51,792 nt of DNA from Methanobacterium sp. (lineage in GTDB: Archaea; Methanobacteriota; Methanobacteria; Methanobacteriales; Methanobacteriaceae), in the NCBI GenBank assembly GCA_003158115.1, contig PMGM01000050.1, positions 1 to 51,792 of the forward strand, given 5' to 3'. Below are positions 39,437 through 48,666 of the stretch, piece by piece. The position numbers and the translations under genes were made by a program. Within the stretch, counting starts at the first letter, position 1. Each line of letters begins with the position of its first letter. Under the pieces are notes generated by a model. That model was not told the DNA's origin. It made no database searches and was given only the letters and a program-made list of their open reading frames with translations.

Positions 39437-40567
39437 ATGGGTATCGATGATATACTTCTCTATGATGAGACCATATTCAAGGATATAGATGCTTTTAATC
39501 CGGATTATGTCCCTGAAAATTATTTACACAGGGAATCTCAAATGGAAGCACTTGCAATATGTTTACGACCTGCCCTTAGAGGAGGTCGTCCAATAAACAC
39601 GGTGGTTCTAGGGTCTCCTGCCACCGGGAAGACAACAGCAATAAACAAGATCTTTAACATAGTAGAGAGAAATTCTGATAAAGTTGTGTGTGTCTATGTA
39701 AATTGCCAACTTCATACAACACGTTTCAATATATTTTCCCAAATATATAACAAAATATTTGGTCATATGCCTCCTGAAACAGGTGTTCCATTTTCAAGGA
39801 TTTATGGAAGTATAATGAAACATTTACAGACTGAGAAAAAATCTATGGTAGTTGCACTCGATGATGTTAGCTATCTTTTCCATAGTAAAAATGCAAATAA
39901 AATATTTTATGATATTTTAAGAGCTCATGAAGAATTTAAAGGAGTTAGAACGGGTATATTTGCAATTTTATCCGATATTGAATTCCGTTACATGCTTGAT
40001 AAAAATGTTAACTCTGTATTCATACCACAAGAAATTATATTCGAACCATATACAACCCCCGAGATGTTTGATATTTTAAAGGATAGAATAAGAGCAGGAT
40101 TTTATCCCGATGTGATATCAGACGATTTATTAAATCTTATAGCTGAACATGCATCATCTGCAGGTGATCTTAGAATGGGTATAGATTTACTAAGAGTCAG
40201 TGGAAACTTTGCAGAAGCCGATGCATCCAAAACAATAGAAAAAAAACATGTTATAGAAGCACTTAAAAATACAGACTCTACAAGCCTCAAAAGTACACTT
40301 AAAACCCTATCTTTAGATGAAAAAATCCTTTTAGAAACCATTACTGAGTTTGATAGCGATGATCTTATTGCAGGAGATCTTTACAAGAGTTTCAGTAATA
40401 AAACCTCGACAAGTTATGCATCATTTGATAGAACATTGAACAAATTGGAATTCTTAAGACTAATAGATACAAAATTCACTGGTAAAGGTGTTAAGGGAAA
40501 TTCTAGGATAATTATACTACGTTTCGATATTGAAGAAATATTGAAGTGTCTTAAACGGATTAAATAA
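39437..40567 (+). CDS. cdc6: Orc1/Cdc6 family replication initiation protein
   Basis: The 376-residue protein is an archaeal Orc1/Cdc6 AAA+ ATPase. Walker A is GSPATGKTT (about residues 59-67), Walker B is MVVALDDVSYL, and DLRMGIDLLR is the sensor-2 type motif (normally GDxRxALD or GDLRxxID). A winged-helix DNA-binding domain follows from about residue 290. It would bind origin repeats and help load MCM. The start lacks a ribosome binding site. No origin-recognition boxes were recognised on either side, so this may be the second, non-origin-linked Cdc6 of Methanobacteriales; in Methanothermobacter a cdc6 gene also lies near archease. Confidence 0.94.
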   Translation: MGIDDILLYDETIFKDIDAFNPDYVPENYLHRESQMEALAICLRPALRGGRPINTVVLGSPATGKTTAINKIFNIVERNSDKVVCVYVNCQLHTTRFNIFSQIYNKIFGHMPPETGVPFSRIYGSIMKHLQTEKKSMVVALDDVSYLFHSKNANKIFYDILRAHEEFKGVRTGIFAILSDIEFRYMLDKNVNSVFIPQEIIFEPYTTPEMFDILKDRIRAGFYPDVISDDLLNLIAEHASSAGDLRMGIDLLRVSGNFAEADASKTIEKKHVIEALKNTDSTSLKSTLKTLSLDEKILLETITEFDSDDLIAGDLYKSFSNKTSTSYASFDRTLNKLEFLRLIDTKFTGKGVKGNSRIIILRFDIEEILKCLKRIK

Positions 40568-40592
40568 AATATAAAACAAAAAATAGGAATAT

Positions 40593-40781
40593 TTACATGT
40601 TTATTGGTAAGTTGGTGTTGGGATATGCAACAACACACATTACACTAACAACAAAAATCATGATAGTAAAAAATATGACCATGCATGATTTGGGGTCAAG
40701 ATATTCTAAACCTAAATATTCCATGAATCCTATTTTTTTCCTGAGATCTGGTATTTGATTTCTTCCATAAATTTTTTGCAT
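40593..40781 (-). CDS. Small single-span membrane protein, unknown
   Basis: The 62-residue product begins MQKIYGRNQIPDLRKKIGFMEYLGLEYLDPKSC, a mainly polar part. One membrane helix follows (MVIFFTIMIFVVSVMCVVAYP) and then a short tail NTNLPINM. GGAGG lies seven bases before the ATG at 40781, which is preferred over an ATG two codons earlier with no spacing. A good ribosome binding site and a clear polar-to-hydrophobic layout support a real gene. It lies convergent to cdc6 and divergent from archease. I do not recognise the family. Confidence 0.58.
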   Translation of the reverse strand: MQKIYGRNQIPDLRKKIGFMEYLGLEYLDPKSCMVIFFTIMIFVVSVMCVVAYPNTNLPINM

Positions 40782-40951
40782 AATCATTCCTCCATACTAT
40801 AAAGATCACAGTAACTTATTTAAAAGAAGAGATAGAGAGCGTTTGAGAAGTAATAAGTCGTTTATGAAGGTTTTTTAGTTCTTAAAAAAGAGTAAATTAT
40901 TAACTTAAAAACTTAGAATAAGTTCAAAAGAAGAATTGAGAGGTTAAAATA

Positions 40952-41413
40952 TTGGATAAAAATAATAATTCTAAAGATCTGAAATTCGAATTTTTCGATG
41001 TCACAGCAGATGTAGGATACAAAGCATATGGAAACAGTCTTGGTAATGCCTTTGAAAATGCAGCAATTGCAATGTTTGAAGTAATTACTGATACTTCGAC
41101 CATAAAACATTCAGTTGAAAAACAAATCGAATTAGAAGCAGAAGATAAATATGCATTATTGTACGACTGGCTTTCAGAACTCCTTTTCTTCCATGATGCA
41201 GAGTACCTGGTATTCTCTAAATTTTATGTTAAAATATATTCAAAAGTGGATGAAGATCCTGAAATATACTTTCTAGTTGCTACAGCATTGGGTGAAGAAT
41301 TTGATCCCCTAAGACATGAAAGAAGGTCCGAGGTAAAGGCTGTAACTTATCATATGATGGATATTAAGGATGAAAATTTAGATGTGATGCTACAAGTCAT
41401 TCTGGATATCTAA
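40952..41413 (+). CDS. Archease, RtcB cofactor
   Basis: This 153-residue protein is archease (DUF101), a small metal-binding partner that speeds the guanylation of the RNA ligase RtcB and widens its nucleotide use. Its marks are FFDVTADVGYKAYGNSLGNAFENAAIAMFEVI with the metal-binding aspartate, LLYDWLSELLFFHD, LRHERRSEVKAVTYHMM and the terminal VILDI. The start is TTG with GAGAGG upstream. RtcB is encoded 3.5 kb downstream at 44881-46326. Between them are two unknown acidic proteins and fprA, so they are not in one operon here. Confidence 0.95.
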   Translation: MDKNNNSKDLKFEFFDVTADVGYKAYGNSLGNAFENAAIAMFEVITDTSTIKHSVEKQIELEAEDKYALLYDWLSELLFFHDAEYLVFSKFYVKIYSKVDEDPEIYFLVATALGEEFDPLRHERRSEVKAVTYHMMDIKDENLDVMLQVILDI

Positions 41414-42079
41414 ATCTGATTTAATAATTTTTTTACTCTTAAACTAACATTCCGGGATTATTGTTAGTATATCAGATGGATATTTTAATGAATTAAAAAA
41501 ATGGTTGCATAAAAAATAATTTAGTATTATTCCAATTAAAAATATTTGATTAAATGAATGGACAGATCTGTTTAGGTTATAGATCCAATCCTTGTTAATA
41601 ACATTATATTATGATCAAAAAGTATTTATATGAAATTTATATTTCATAGCTAGTAGAATCAAATCAAAATATATATAAATCATGTTGTATAAGATGTATC
41701 AAGATGAAATAGAATGATCTTTAAAAGTTGTTGAATAAATGGTTGGGAGGTTTATCATATTGGTCGAAGTTGTAAAAAAAGAACTAATGAACAATTTGAT
41801 AAGGGGAGAACAATTAGGTTCAATAATAGAGAACTAAAGACATGGTTTACAGTTAGAAAATATAAAAAATATTAATATAACAAATATAATATAACAAATA
41901 TAATATAAGAATCAAAAAAAATTGAAGTATTATATACAATACAACTAAACACTTTTATTCAGTAATTTAAATGGAAATATAAACTTCCATTGTAAAATCT
42001 TAGAACAAAAAGTTAATACAAAAATAAACGCTAAAAACTTCGTTGATTTGGAATGTATGATTTAAAAGGAGTGGAATAG
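41414..42079. other. Long intergenic region with palindrome, possible 25-codon ORF and AT repeats
   Basis: The 666 bases hold no standard gene. A TATA-like AGTATTTATATG ends at 41632 and overlaps a perfect ATGAAAT-TTAT-ATTTCAT palindrome (41630-41647). A 25-codon frame beginning with TTG at 41760 (MVEVVKKELMNNLIRGEQLGSIIEN) follows GGGAGG at good spacing and might be a tiny gene or remnant. CAAATATAATATAA is repeated twice at 41881-41908. Confidence 0.4.
41630..41647. promoter_or_regulatory. Palindrome overlapping a TATA box, possible operator
   Basis: ATGAAAT and ATTTCAT are perfect inverted copies separated by TTAT. They directly follow the TATA-like AGTATTTATA (41621-41630), a position where a bound dimeric repressor would block transcription. 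The controlled gene is unclear: the next possible frame is the 25-codon ORF at 41760. Confidence 0.4.
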
Positions 42080-42544
42080 ATGAGAGACGAAATGATGGAC
42101 GAAGATGGATGGATTGAAGATGATGAAGGATTTATTGAAGATGAATATATTGAAGAGGAAGAATTTATAGAAGATAGTTGGATGGAATTAGAAAAAGCTA
42201 GAGGAGAAAAAGCAATAAAATGTTCTAAAAAGAAATCTAAAGCTTCCAATAAAAACTCTTTAGAAGAGCTAACCATAATATTTGAGGATACAGACAATTT
42301 AGACATTGGAGAAACTTATGGGATAAAAATTGTCGGAAAGAGTATAGTTATTGGTCAACATGACAGAAATAACACTTCATTCAAGAAAGTAGGCGTAAGC
42401 AAGCTCAAGGGAAAAAGATTCCTTGAATATGTTGCAGGTCAAATAGAAGATATGACAGGACCTGAATTAAAACTCACATTAGCATTTGAAAAAGGATTTT
42501 CTATAGAAATAACAGATTACAACTCAATTGAGGAGTTTAAATAA
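42080..42544 (+). CDS. Unknown protein with acidic WIED/FIED-rich N-terminus
   Basis: I do not recognise this 154-residue protein. The first 38 residues are very acidic, built from repeats of aromatic-Ile-Glu-Asp type (WIEDDEGF, FIEDEYIE, FIEDSWME). A short basic stretch follows (CSKKKSKASNKN, about 51-62). Then a mixed alpha/beta domain of about 90 residues begins LEELTIIFEDTDNLDIGETYGIKIVG. The opposite charges of head and linker may allow self-folding or binding to basic partners such as RNA-binding proteins. GGAG precedes the ATG. It converges on another unknown acidic gene. Confidence 0.6.
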   Translation: MRDEMMDEDGWIEDDEGFIEDEYIEEEEFIEDSWMELEKARGEKAIKCSKKKSKASNKNSLEELTIIFEDTDNLDIGETYGIKIVGKSIVIGQHDRNNTSFKKVGVSKLKGKRFLEYVAGQIEDMTGPELKLTLAFEKGFSIEITDYNSIEEFK

Positions 42545-42600
42545 ATTTTATTTATATTACTCCCAAATTATCTATTTTTTAAGAAAAATAAATATTGAAT

Positions 42601-43032
42601 TTAAACTTTTTTTCCAAGAGCTTTAATCCAATCAAGAACCTCATCAGCAATATCCTCAGAAATATCTTCAATCCAGTCCTGTTCACTCCATCTACAAACA
42701 TCTTCTTCGGCTATATCACCAACAACATCTTCTATACGATCATTGTCACTCCAACCTCCAACTTCTGATTCACAGAAATTATAGGTTTTATCTTGATTTT
42801 CAAAAAGTACATCCCACGTTAATGAATTACGAAGTTCCCAGTACCAGTAATAGTTTCTCACCTTCTCCTCATCTGGATCATCAACATCAAATTTCTCTTC
42901 TTGGTTATACCCTACAATTAAAACATTATCATCATCTAAATAAATTCTTTTTTCATAAGAATCACCTAAATCCGGCATTCGTTCCAGTTTTGTATTTTCT
43001 ATTTTATCAACAAGTTCTTCTTTGCTAATCAT
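42601..43032 (-). CDS. Unknown acidic protein with a duplicated WS-x-x-D-x-IED unit
   Basis: This 143-residue soluble, strongly acidic protein has no recognised family. Near the C-terminus a unit of about 20 residues occurs twice in tandem: WSDNDRIEDVVGDIAEE and WSEQDWIEDISEDIADE. The N-terminal part looks beta-rich (KRIYLDDDNVLIVGYNQ) and the middle has many aromatic residues (YYWYWELRNSLTW). GGGTGA eight bases before the ATG supports the start. It converges with the acidic gene at 42080-42544, which shares WIED-type strings. The two may be related in function or only in composition. Confidence 0.62.
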   Translation of the reverse strand: MISKEELVDKIENTKLERMPDLGDSYEKRIYLDDDNVLIVGYNQEEKFDVDDPDEEKVRNYYWYWELRNSLTWDVLFENQDKTYNFCESEVGGWSDNDRIEDVVGDIAEEDVCRWSEQDWIEDISEDIADEVLDWIKALGKKV

Positions 43033-43432
43033 TATTATTCACCCAAACTATTTATTCTCACTATAATTATGGTTACAACTGCACTTATCTTTATCCATGG
43101 AAATTATATTAAAATATGATTTAAAATAATTTATCAATGATTAAATGATTTTAAATAATGTTTAAGAGTGTTTAAGGTTTTATATCAGAACTTTTTTATG
43201 CTTCGGATTATAAATACAAATATATAATTACAATTAAATAACTACTAATCCATTCGTTGCATGATTTAGTATAATAAAAATATCTAAGAACTCTAAATTG
43301 TTGATTGGAAATTGCCAAAATTATACAGAACTGACTTTAATCCATAAGGGATTACAAATAGAGAAATATAAGTTAAAATTCTTTAAAATTAGCTTTTACT
43401 GAGAGGCATAACAGATTTAGGGGTGATTTTAA
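43033..43432. other. AT-rich intergenic region with divergent promoters
   Basis: These 400 bases separate the acidic protein gene (leftward) from fprA (rightward). Several TATA-like strings are present (for example TTTTATATC near 43176-43184 and AAATATAAG near 43364). No RNA gene, coding remnant or repeat array was seen. Confidence 0.4.
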
Positions 43433-44617
43433 ATGATTTATAGGAAAATAAAAGAAGACGTATATTCTGTAGGTGTGGTTGATTGGGATAGGAGAATTTT
43501 TGATGAACTAATACATATTCCCAATGGAACAAGTTATAACTCTTATATTATCAAAGGCAATGATAAAACCGCCCTTATAGATACGGTTGATCCTGCTAAA
43601 ACTCATGAATTACTAGATAATTTAGAAAAATTAGATGTTGATATTGACTATCTGATTGTTAACCATGCAGAACAAGATCATTCAGGAAGCATACCAAACA
43701 TACTAGAAAAGTATGAAAATGCGGTTGTAATTACAAATTCAAAATGTAAGGGATTATTAATGGAATTTCTTCTAATTGATGAAGAAAAATTTATGGTTAT
43801 CAACGACGGAGATACACTTGATCTAGGCAACAAAAATCTTAAATTTCTTATAACACCATGGGTACACTGGCCAGATACCATGGTAACATATCTAGAAGAG
43901 GATAAAATACTATTTTCATGTGATTTTTTCGGTTCACACAGAGCAACAACCCAATTATTTGCTGGTAAAGATATCTACAGAAATGCTAAAAAATATTACG
44001 CCGAAATAATGATGCCTTTCAGGGCTATAATCAGGAAAAATCTAGAGAAACTGGATAAAATAGAAATTAAAATAATAGCACCGAGCCATGGCCCAATCTA
44101 TAATGATCCCCAATTTATAGTAGATGCCTATAAAGATTGGACATCAGATAATACAAAGAATGAAGTTATCATACCATATATCTCAATGCATGGCAGTACC
44201 CAACGCATGGTAGATCATTTGGTGAATGCATTAGTTGAACGCAACGTAGAAGCAAAACCATTAAACTTGACCTATACCGATATGGGAGAAGTGGCATTAG
44301 ACCTTGTGGATGCAACAACAATGGTAATTGCTTCACCAACAGTATTAACAGGCCCTCATCCTAGTGTGATATATGCTACATATCTTGCAAATGCCCTTAG
44401 ACCTAAGTTAAAATTTGTTTCAGTTATGGGATCCTATGGATGGGGTGGAAGGATGCTTGATCAGATCACAGGAATGATCAGTACTTTAAAAGTGGATATA
44501 ATATCACCACTAATTATAAAAGGATTCCCAAAGGAAGAAGATTACAAAAAAATAGATGAAATGGCTGATGAAATAGCTTCACAGCATAAAAAACTTGGAA
44601 TAATGGAAAATAAATAA
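43433..44617 (+). CDS. fprA: FprA-type A flavoprotein, F420H2 oxidase
   Basis: The 394-residue protein is a flavodiiron protein: an N-terminal metallo-beta-lactamase-like diiron domain (1-250) and a C-terminal flavodoxin domain (about 255-394). The diiron ligands are in NHAEQDHSG (HxExDH), the CDFFGSHR aspartate and the PSHGPIY histidine. The flavodoxin FMN loop is SMHGSTQRM. In methanogens this enzyme reduces O2 to water with F420H2, which protects the strict anaerobe. GGGGTGA precedes the ATG. It is probably transcribed alone and lies upstream of rtcB with a 263-base gap. Confidence 0.95.
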   Translation: MIYRKIKEDVYSVGVVDWDRRIFDELIHIPNGTSYNSYIIKGNDKTALIDTVDPAKTHELLDNLEKLDVDIDYLIVNHAEQDHSGSIPNILEKYENAVVITNSKCKGLLMEFLLIDEEKFMVINDGDTLDLGNKNLKFLITPWVHWPDTMVTYLEEDKILFSCDFFGSHRATTQLFAGKDIYRNAKKYYAEIMMPFRAIIRKNLEKLDKIEIKIIAPSHGPIYNDPQFIVDAYKDWTSDNTKNEVIIPYISMHGSTQRMVDHLVNALVERNVEAKPLNLTYTDMGEVALDLVDATTMVIASPTVLTGPHPSVIYATYLANALRPKLKFVSVMGSYGWGGRMLDQITGMISTLKVDIISPLIIKGFPKEEDYKKIDEMADEIASQHKKLGIMENK

Positions 44618-44880
44618 TTCAATTTGAAGTGTTCATAATATCAAAAACATAGAAATGCGGTAATATGATTATACAAGTTTGAACATAAAATTTTATAATG
44701 AATTTATATTAAGTTTTTATATTAGTGTATCTGGTCTGTTAAGTTAATATCAAATAGAGATGGATTAAATTATTTAACTCGATTTTATAATAAACATAGT
44801 TAAAAATTAGGAATACATCGGCTTAAAATTGACATTACTAAAAATTTATAGGATAAAAGTTTGTTTTGGAGAGTTTGTTT

Positions 44881-46326
44881 ATGGTTACAGAAGAATTGAA
44901 AAAAGTTAGAGATTGTGTATGGGAAATTCCCACAGATTATAAAAAGGGAATGAGAGTCCCTGGAAGAATATATCTCGATGATGATGCGATTGAAGGTGTT
45001 GAAAAAGGTGCCCTTGATCAAGTTGCAAATGTCGCATGTCTTCCAGGTATTCAAAAGTTTTCAATCGGACTTCCTGATATCCATTTTGGATATGGATTCA
45101 GTATTGGTGGAGTTGGAGCTTTCAGTGCTAAAAATGGAGTTATAAGTCCTGGTGGAGTGGGCTTTGATATAAATTGTGGTGTAAGATTATTGAGAACCAA
45201 CCTCACAGAAGATGATGTTAAACCTAGAATAAATGAACTTGTAGATGCACTCTTCAAAAATATTCCTTCAGGAGTTGGAAGTAAAGGAAAATTAAGACTT
45301 AAGGAAGGAGAAATAGATGACGTATTGAATAATGGTGCTGAATGGGCTGTTGAAAATGGTTATGGCTGGGATTCAGATCTTAAATATCTTGAAGAAAACG
45401 GTAAAATGGATGCAGCAGATTCGGACAAGGTAAGTGATAAAGCTAAAAAGAGAGGTGTTCCCCAGTTAGGATCACTCGGTTCAGGTAACCATTTCCTTGA
45501 AATTCAAAAAATGGAAGAAATATTTGATGAAAAAGCAGCTAAGGTCTTTGGTATTGAGGAAGGTCAAATAACAGTCATGATACATTCTGGTTCACGTGGA
45601 TGCGGACATCAAATTTGTGCAGATTATCTTCGAACTATGGATAAAGCTTATAAAACCTACAACATTAATCTTCCAGACCGTCAGTTAGCATGTGCACCTG
45701 TAGACTCTGATGAAGCTCAAGATTATTTCAAGGCCATGGCTGGTGCAGCCAATTATGCATGGACTAACAGACAGATGATAGTCCATTGGGTTCGCGAATC
45801 CTTTGAAGAAGTCTTCAAAAGGGATGCTGAAGAAATGAACATGGGCATAATCTATGATGTTGCACATAACATTGCCAAAAAAGAATCCCATACTGTAAAA
45901 GGTAAAAAAACCGATGTTTATGTCCATAGAAAAGGCGCTACAAGGGCATTTGGACCGGGAAGAGAGGAGATTCCTAAAAAGTACAGGGCAATTGGACAGC
46001 CTGTTATGATCCCGGGTACCATGGGAACAGCATCTTACATATTACATGGAACAGAAAATGCAATGGATGAAACTTTTGGATCAACTGCCCATGGTGCAGG
46101 TCGTAAAATGAGTAGAGCCGGTGCAAAACGAGAGTACAATGGTCATGAAGTTAAAAAGATGTTAGAATCTAAGGGCATCACAATAAAAGCTAATTCAATG
46201 CCTGTTGTAGCGGAAGAAGCTCCAGGAGCTTACAAAGATGTCGATGAAGTTGTAAGAACTTGCCATAAAGCAGGGATATCCCTTTTAGTCGGTAAAATGG
46301 TACCGATAGGAGTTGCAAAGGGATAA
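44881..46326 (+). CDS. rtcB: RtcB, 3'-phosphate/5'-OH RNA ligase
   Basis: This 481-residue enzyme joins tRNA halves after intron removal and repairs broken RNA with GTP and Mn2+. Metal and guanylate-binding signatures are [13 protein letters not shown] (with the active-site cysteine), [45 protein letters not shown] and the nucleophile-histidine segment [16 protein letters not shown]. The frame is continuous, so there is no intein, although some archaeal RtcB genes carry one. The ATG at 44881 has GGAGAG upstream and gives the normal N-terminus; an in-frame TTG five codons earlier overlaps that site. Its helper archease is at 40952-41413. Confidence 0.96.
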   Translation: MVTEELKKVRDCVWEIPTDYKKGMRVPGRIYLDDDAIEGVEKGALDQVANVACLPGIQKFSIGLPDIHFGYGFSIGGVGAFSAKNGVISPGGVGFDINCGVRLLRTNLTEDDVKPRINELVDALFKNIPSGVGSKGKLRLKEGEIDDVLNNGAEWAVENGYGWDSDLKYLEENGKMDAADSDKVSDKAKKRGVPQLGSLGSGNHFLEIQKMEEIFDEKAAKVFGIEEGQITVMIHSGSRGCGHQICADYLRTMDKAYKTYNINLPDRQLACAPVDSDEAQDYFKAMAGAANYAWTNRQMIVHWVRESFEEVFKRDAEEMNMGIIYDVAHNIAKKESHTVKGKKTDVYVHRKGATRAFGPGREEIPKKYRAIGQPVMIPGTMGTASYILHGTENAMDETFGSTAHGAGRKMSRAGAKREYNGHEVKKMLESKGITIKANSMPVVAEEAPGAYKDVDEVVRTCHKAGISLLVGKMVPIGVAKG

Positions 46327-46390
46327 TAATCTTTATTTTTTAAATTTGAAAAAAAAATTATTTAATATAAAAAATTATAGGAAAAACTAA

Positions 46391-47152
46391 ATGATAGGCA
46401 TAATAGGCGGTACAGGTGTGTATGAAATAGTTACCATGGGTGATGAAATCGATACAAAAGTTTTAAAAACCCCATATGGTAATTCTCCAAAAATTTCAAT
46501 CTTCAAACTCCATGGAAAAAAAGTGGCTTTCATGTCGAGACATTCTAAAGGACATTCTAAACCTCCCCATATGGTTAATTATCGTGCAAATGTCTACGCT
46601 ATGAAAAAATTAGGAGTAGACAGAATTATTGCAACAAATGCAGTTGGATCTCTTGAAAGAGAGATAGAACCTGGAGATTTCGTTATACCCCATGACTTTA
46701 TTGATTTTACTAAACTTCGAAATGGAACATTCTACGATGACCGAACTGTGCATATTGACGTTACAGATCCTTACTGCAGTGAATTAAGAAAGACAATTTG
46801 TTCATCTGGTAAAGTTATCGATGGTGGCATTTATGTTTGTACGGAAGGTCCAAGATTTGAAACACCTGCAGAAATCCAGATGTTCAGGATGTTAGGAGGT
46901 ACAGTAGTAGGTATGACAGGATTACCGGAAGCTGTACTTGCAAGGGAACTTGAAATGTGTTATGCAAGTATATCGACTGTGTCTAACTATGCAGCTTCAA
47001 TATCTCCATCCAATCTGACCATAGATGAAGTTTTTGATATTATGGATAGAAAGAAGCACGATCTGTTGACACTCATGGATACTGCCATATCAAATATGGC
47101 AGAGGAAAGAACTTGCCATTGCATAGGTGCACTTAAGGGTGCAGAAATATAA
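46391..47152 (+). CDS. S-methyl-5'-thioadenosine/thioinosine phosphorylase family
   Basis: The protein (253 residues) is a trimeric purine nucleoside phosphorylase of the MTAP/MTIP type. It cleaves a methylthio-nucleoside with phosphate to recycle methionine and purine. Marks are IGIIGGTGVYE, SRHSKGHSKPPHMVNYRANVYAMKKLGV, ATNAVGSLE, TEGPRFETPAEIQMF and the base and methylthio pocket GMTGLPEAVLARELEMCY. Methanogen relatives prefer methylthioinosine over methylthioadenosine, and the TGLPEA string where MTAPs have TNVPEA agrees with that, but preference is inferred. AGGA lies before the ATG. It may be read together with rtcB, 64 bases upstream. Confidence 0.92.
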   Translation: MIGIIGGTGVYEIVTMGDEIDTKVLKTPYGNSPKISIFKLHGKKVAFMSRHSKGHSKPPHMVNYRANVYAMKKLGVDRIIATNAVGSLEREIEPGDFVIPHDFIDFTKLRNGTFYDDRTVHIDVTDPYCSELRKTICSSGKVIDGGIYVCTEGPRFETPAEIQMFRMLGGTVVGMTGLPEAVLARELEMCYASISTVSNYAASISPSNLTIDEVFDIMDRKKHDLLTLMDTAISNMAEERTCHCIGALKGAEI

Positions 47153-47389
47153 TTTAAACATAATCTCTTTTATTTAATGATGTCTAGATTTAATATTAGA
47201 ATAGGTTTTTTAAATGTAAAAATTCATTAATATAAATTCAAAGATAAATCTATTTATCAAAGGAAAATAGAAATCATTAGATAATAAAATGTTTTATTGA
47301 TTTGTTGAGTAATTAAAAAAAGAATTTTAATTTATTCCTAAGTATCAATTTTCTATAAAATTATTTTTTAAAAATTAAAAGGCGATAAC

Positions 47390-48307
47390 ATGTTGAATGA
47401 ACTTCAAAAGGAGATCATAGCACTAAAAAAAGATAAAAATGCTATTATACTTGCACACAATTACCAGACCGGCGATATACAGGAAATTGCAGATTTTATA
47501 GGAGATTCACTTGAACTTTGCATTAAAGCATCTAAGATCAAAGACACAGATATGATTGTATTCTGTGGAGTTGACTTCATGGCAGAAACCGCAGCTATTT
47601 TAAACCCGGATAAACGAATAGTTCTTCCCGATAAAAATGCAGGATGTCCAATGGCTCATATGTTAACAGCAGATGAACTTAAAACCTACAAAAAAAGATA
47701 CCCTGATGCAGCTGTTGTTCTCTACGTGAATACACTTGCAGAAGCCAAAGCAGAAGCAGACATACTCTGTACATCAGCAAATGCAGTTAAAATAGTTGAA
47801 AGTCTAAAAGAGGGTAGGATCCTTTTTGGTCCTGATATGAACCTTGCATGGTTCGTATCCCATCAACTTAAAGATAAAGAGATCATACCCGCACCTGAAG
47901 GAGGGCATTGTTACGTCCACAAAATGTTCAATTTAGGTGATCTATACTTTTTAAGGGAGAAATATCCTAATGCAGATATACTGGTCCATCCAGAATGCGA
48001 TCCTGAAGTTCAAGAATATGCAGATTACATCTTAAGTACAGGTGGGATGATAAAACATGTTGCTGAGTCAAATAAGAAAATCTTCATAATAGGAACAGAA
48101 GTCGATCTTGTTACCCGACTTAAAAGAGAAAATCCGGATAAAACAATAATTCCCGCTTTAAAAGATGCAATATGTGAAAATATGAAATTAACCAACCTAT
48201 ACAAGGTTAAAAATGCATTAATTAACCAGGAGTTTGAGGTTATGGTTCCAAAGGTAACAGCTGAAAAGGCAAAGGTGGCAATAGATAGGATGTTAAATGC
48301 ATCTTAA
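47390..48307 (+). CDS. nadA: NadA, quinolinate synthase
   Basis: This 305-residue 4Fe-4S enzyme condenses iminoaspartate with dihydroxyacetone phosphate to quinolinate in NAD synthesis. The three expected cluster cysteines are in AGCPMAH, HPECDPEV and ICENMKLTNL, and the family strings ILAHNYQTGDIQEIADFIGDSLEL and VFCGVDFMAETAAILNP are intact. Length is the short archaeal form. GGCGAT precedes the ATG. The iminoaspartate-forming partner is not encoded in the window. Confidence 0.96.
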   Translation: MLNELQKEIIALKKDKNAIILAHNYQTGDIQEIADFIGDSLELCIKASKIKDTDMIVFCGVDFMAETAAILNPDKRIVLPDKNAGCPMAHMLTADELKTYKKRYPDAAVVLYVNTLAEAKAEADILCTSANAVKIVESLKEGRILFGPDMNLAWFVSHQLKDKEIIPAPEGGHCYVHKMFNLGDLYFLREKYPNADILVHPECDPEVQEYADYILSTGGMIKHVAESNKKIFIIGTEVDLVTRLKRENPDKTIIPALKDAICENMKLTNLYKVKNALINQEFEVMVPKVTAEKAKVAIDRMLNAS

Positions 48308-48363
48308 AAATAGGATTAAGCGGGAGTATTCAGTTTGATAACTTAAAAAATAATAGGTTAAAA

Positions 48364-48513
48364 TTATTCAAGAACCCTGAGTTTTTTTAAAAGACTAGAC
48401 CTTTCATCCTTTAATTTTTGTAATTGTTCTTCATCAATATTTTCCTGTTTTTCAAGTAATGCTATAGTAACTGTGATTGCTTCAAGATTAGTTTCTGTCT
48501 GATTTATAGGCAT
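48364..48513 (-). CDS. Small coiled-coil protein, 49 residues
   Basis: A 49-residue frame starts MPINQTETNLEAITVTIALLEKQ and continues NIDEEQLQKLKDERSSLLKKLRVLE. It is strongly helical with a leucine heptad pattern in the second half, suggesting a short coiled coil. GGGAG lies seven bases before the ATG at 48513, which supports translation. It is located between nadA and the DUF763 gene on the opposite strand, in a gap otherwise without features. No family is recognised. Confidence 0.55.
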   Translation of the reverse strand: MPINQTETNLEAITVTIALLEKQENIDEEQLQKLKDERSSLLKKLRVLE

Positions 48514-48666
48514 ATTATTCTCCCTATCCAAATTTTAATAAAACATTTATTTAATTATATTTTGAGATTAATAATATGTTTAGACATAATGAAATATATA
48601 AGAAGAGTGTAAATATTTGAAGATTTTGAAATAATTTAAGATTTTATAATAAAAGAAGGTATTCAT

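Noticed and set aside
39363..40951. Possible replication origin beside cdc6
   Set aside because: No origin-recognition-box type repeats were seen on either side of the gene and the gaps are short.
41881..41908. CAAATATAATATAA repeated twice, as a possible CRISPR or iteron
   Set aside because: Only two direct copies without spacers in very AT-rich DNA; not a CRISPR array or origin.
44881..46326. Possible intein in rtcB
   Set aside because: The frame is continuous at normal length, with all family motifs uninterrupted.
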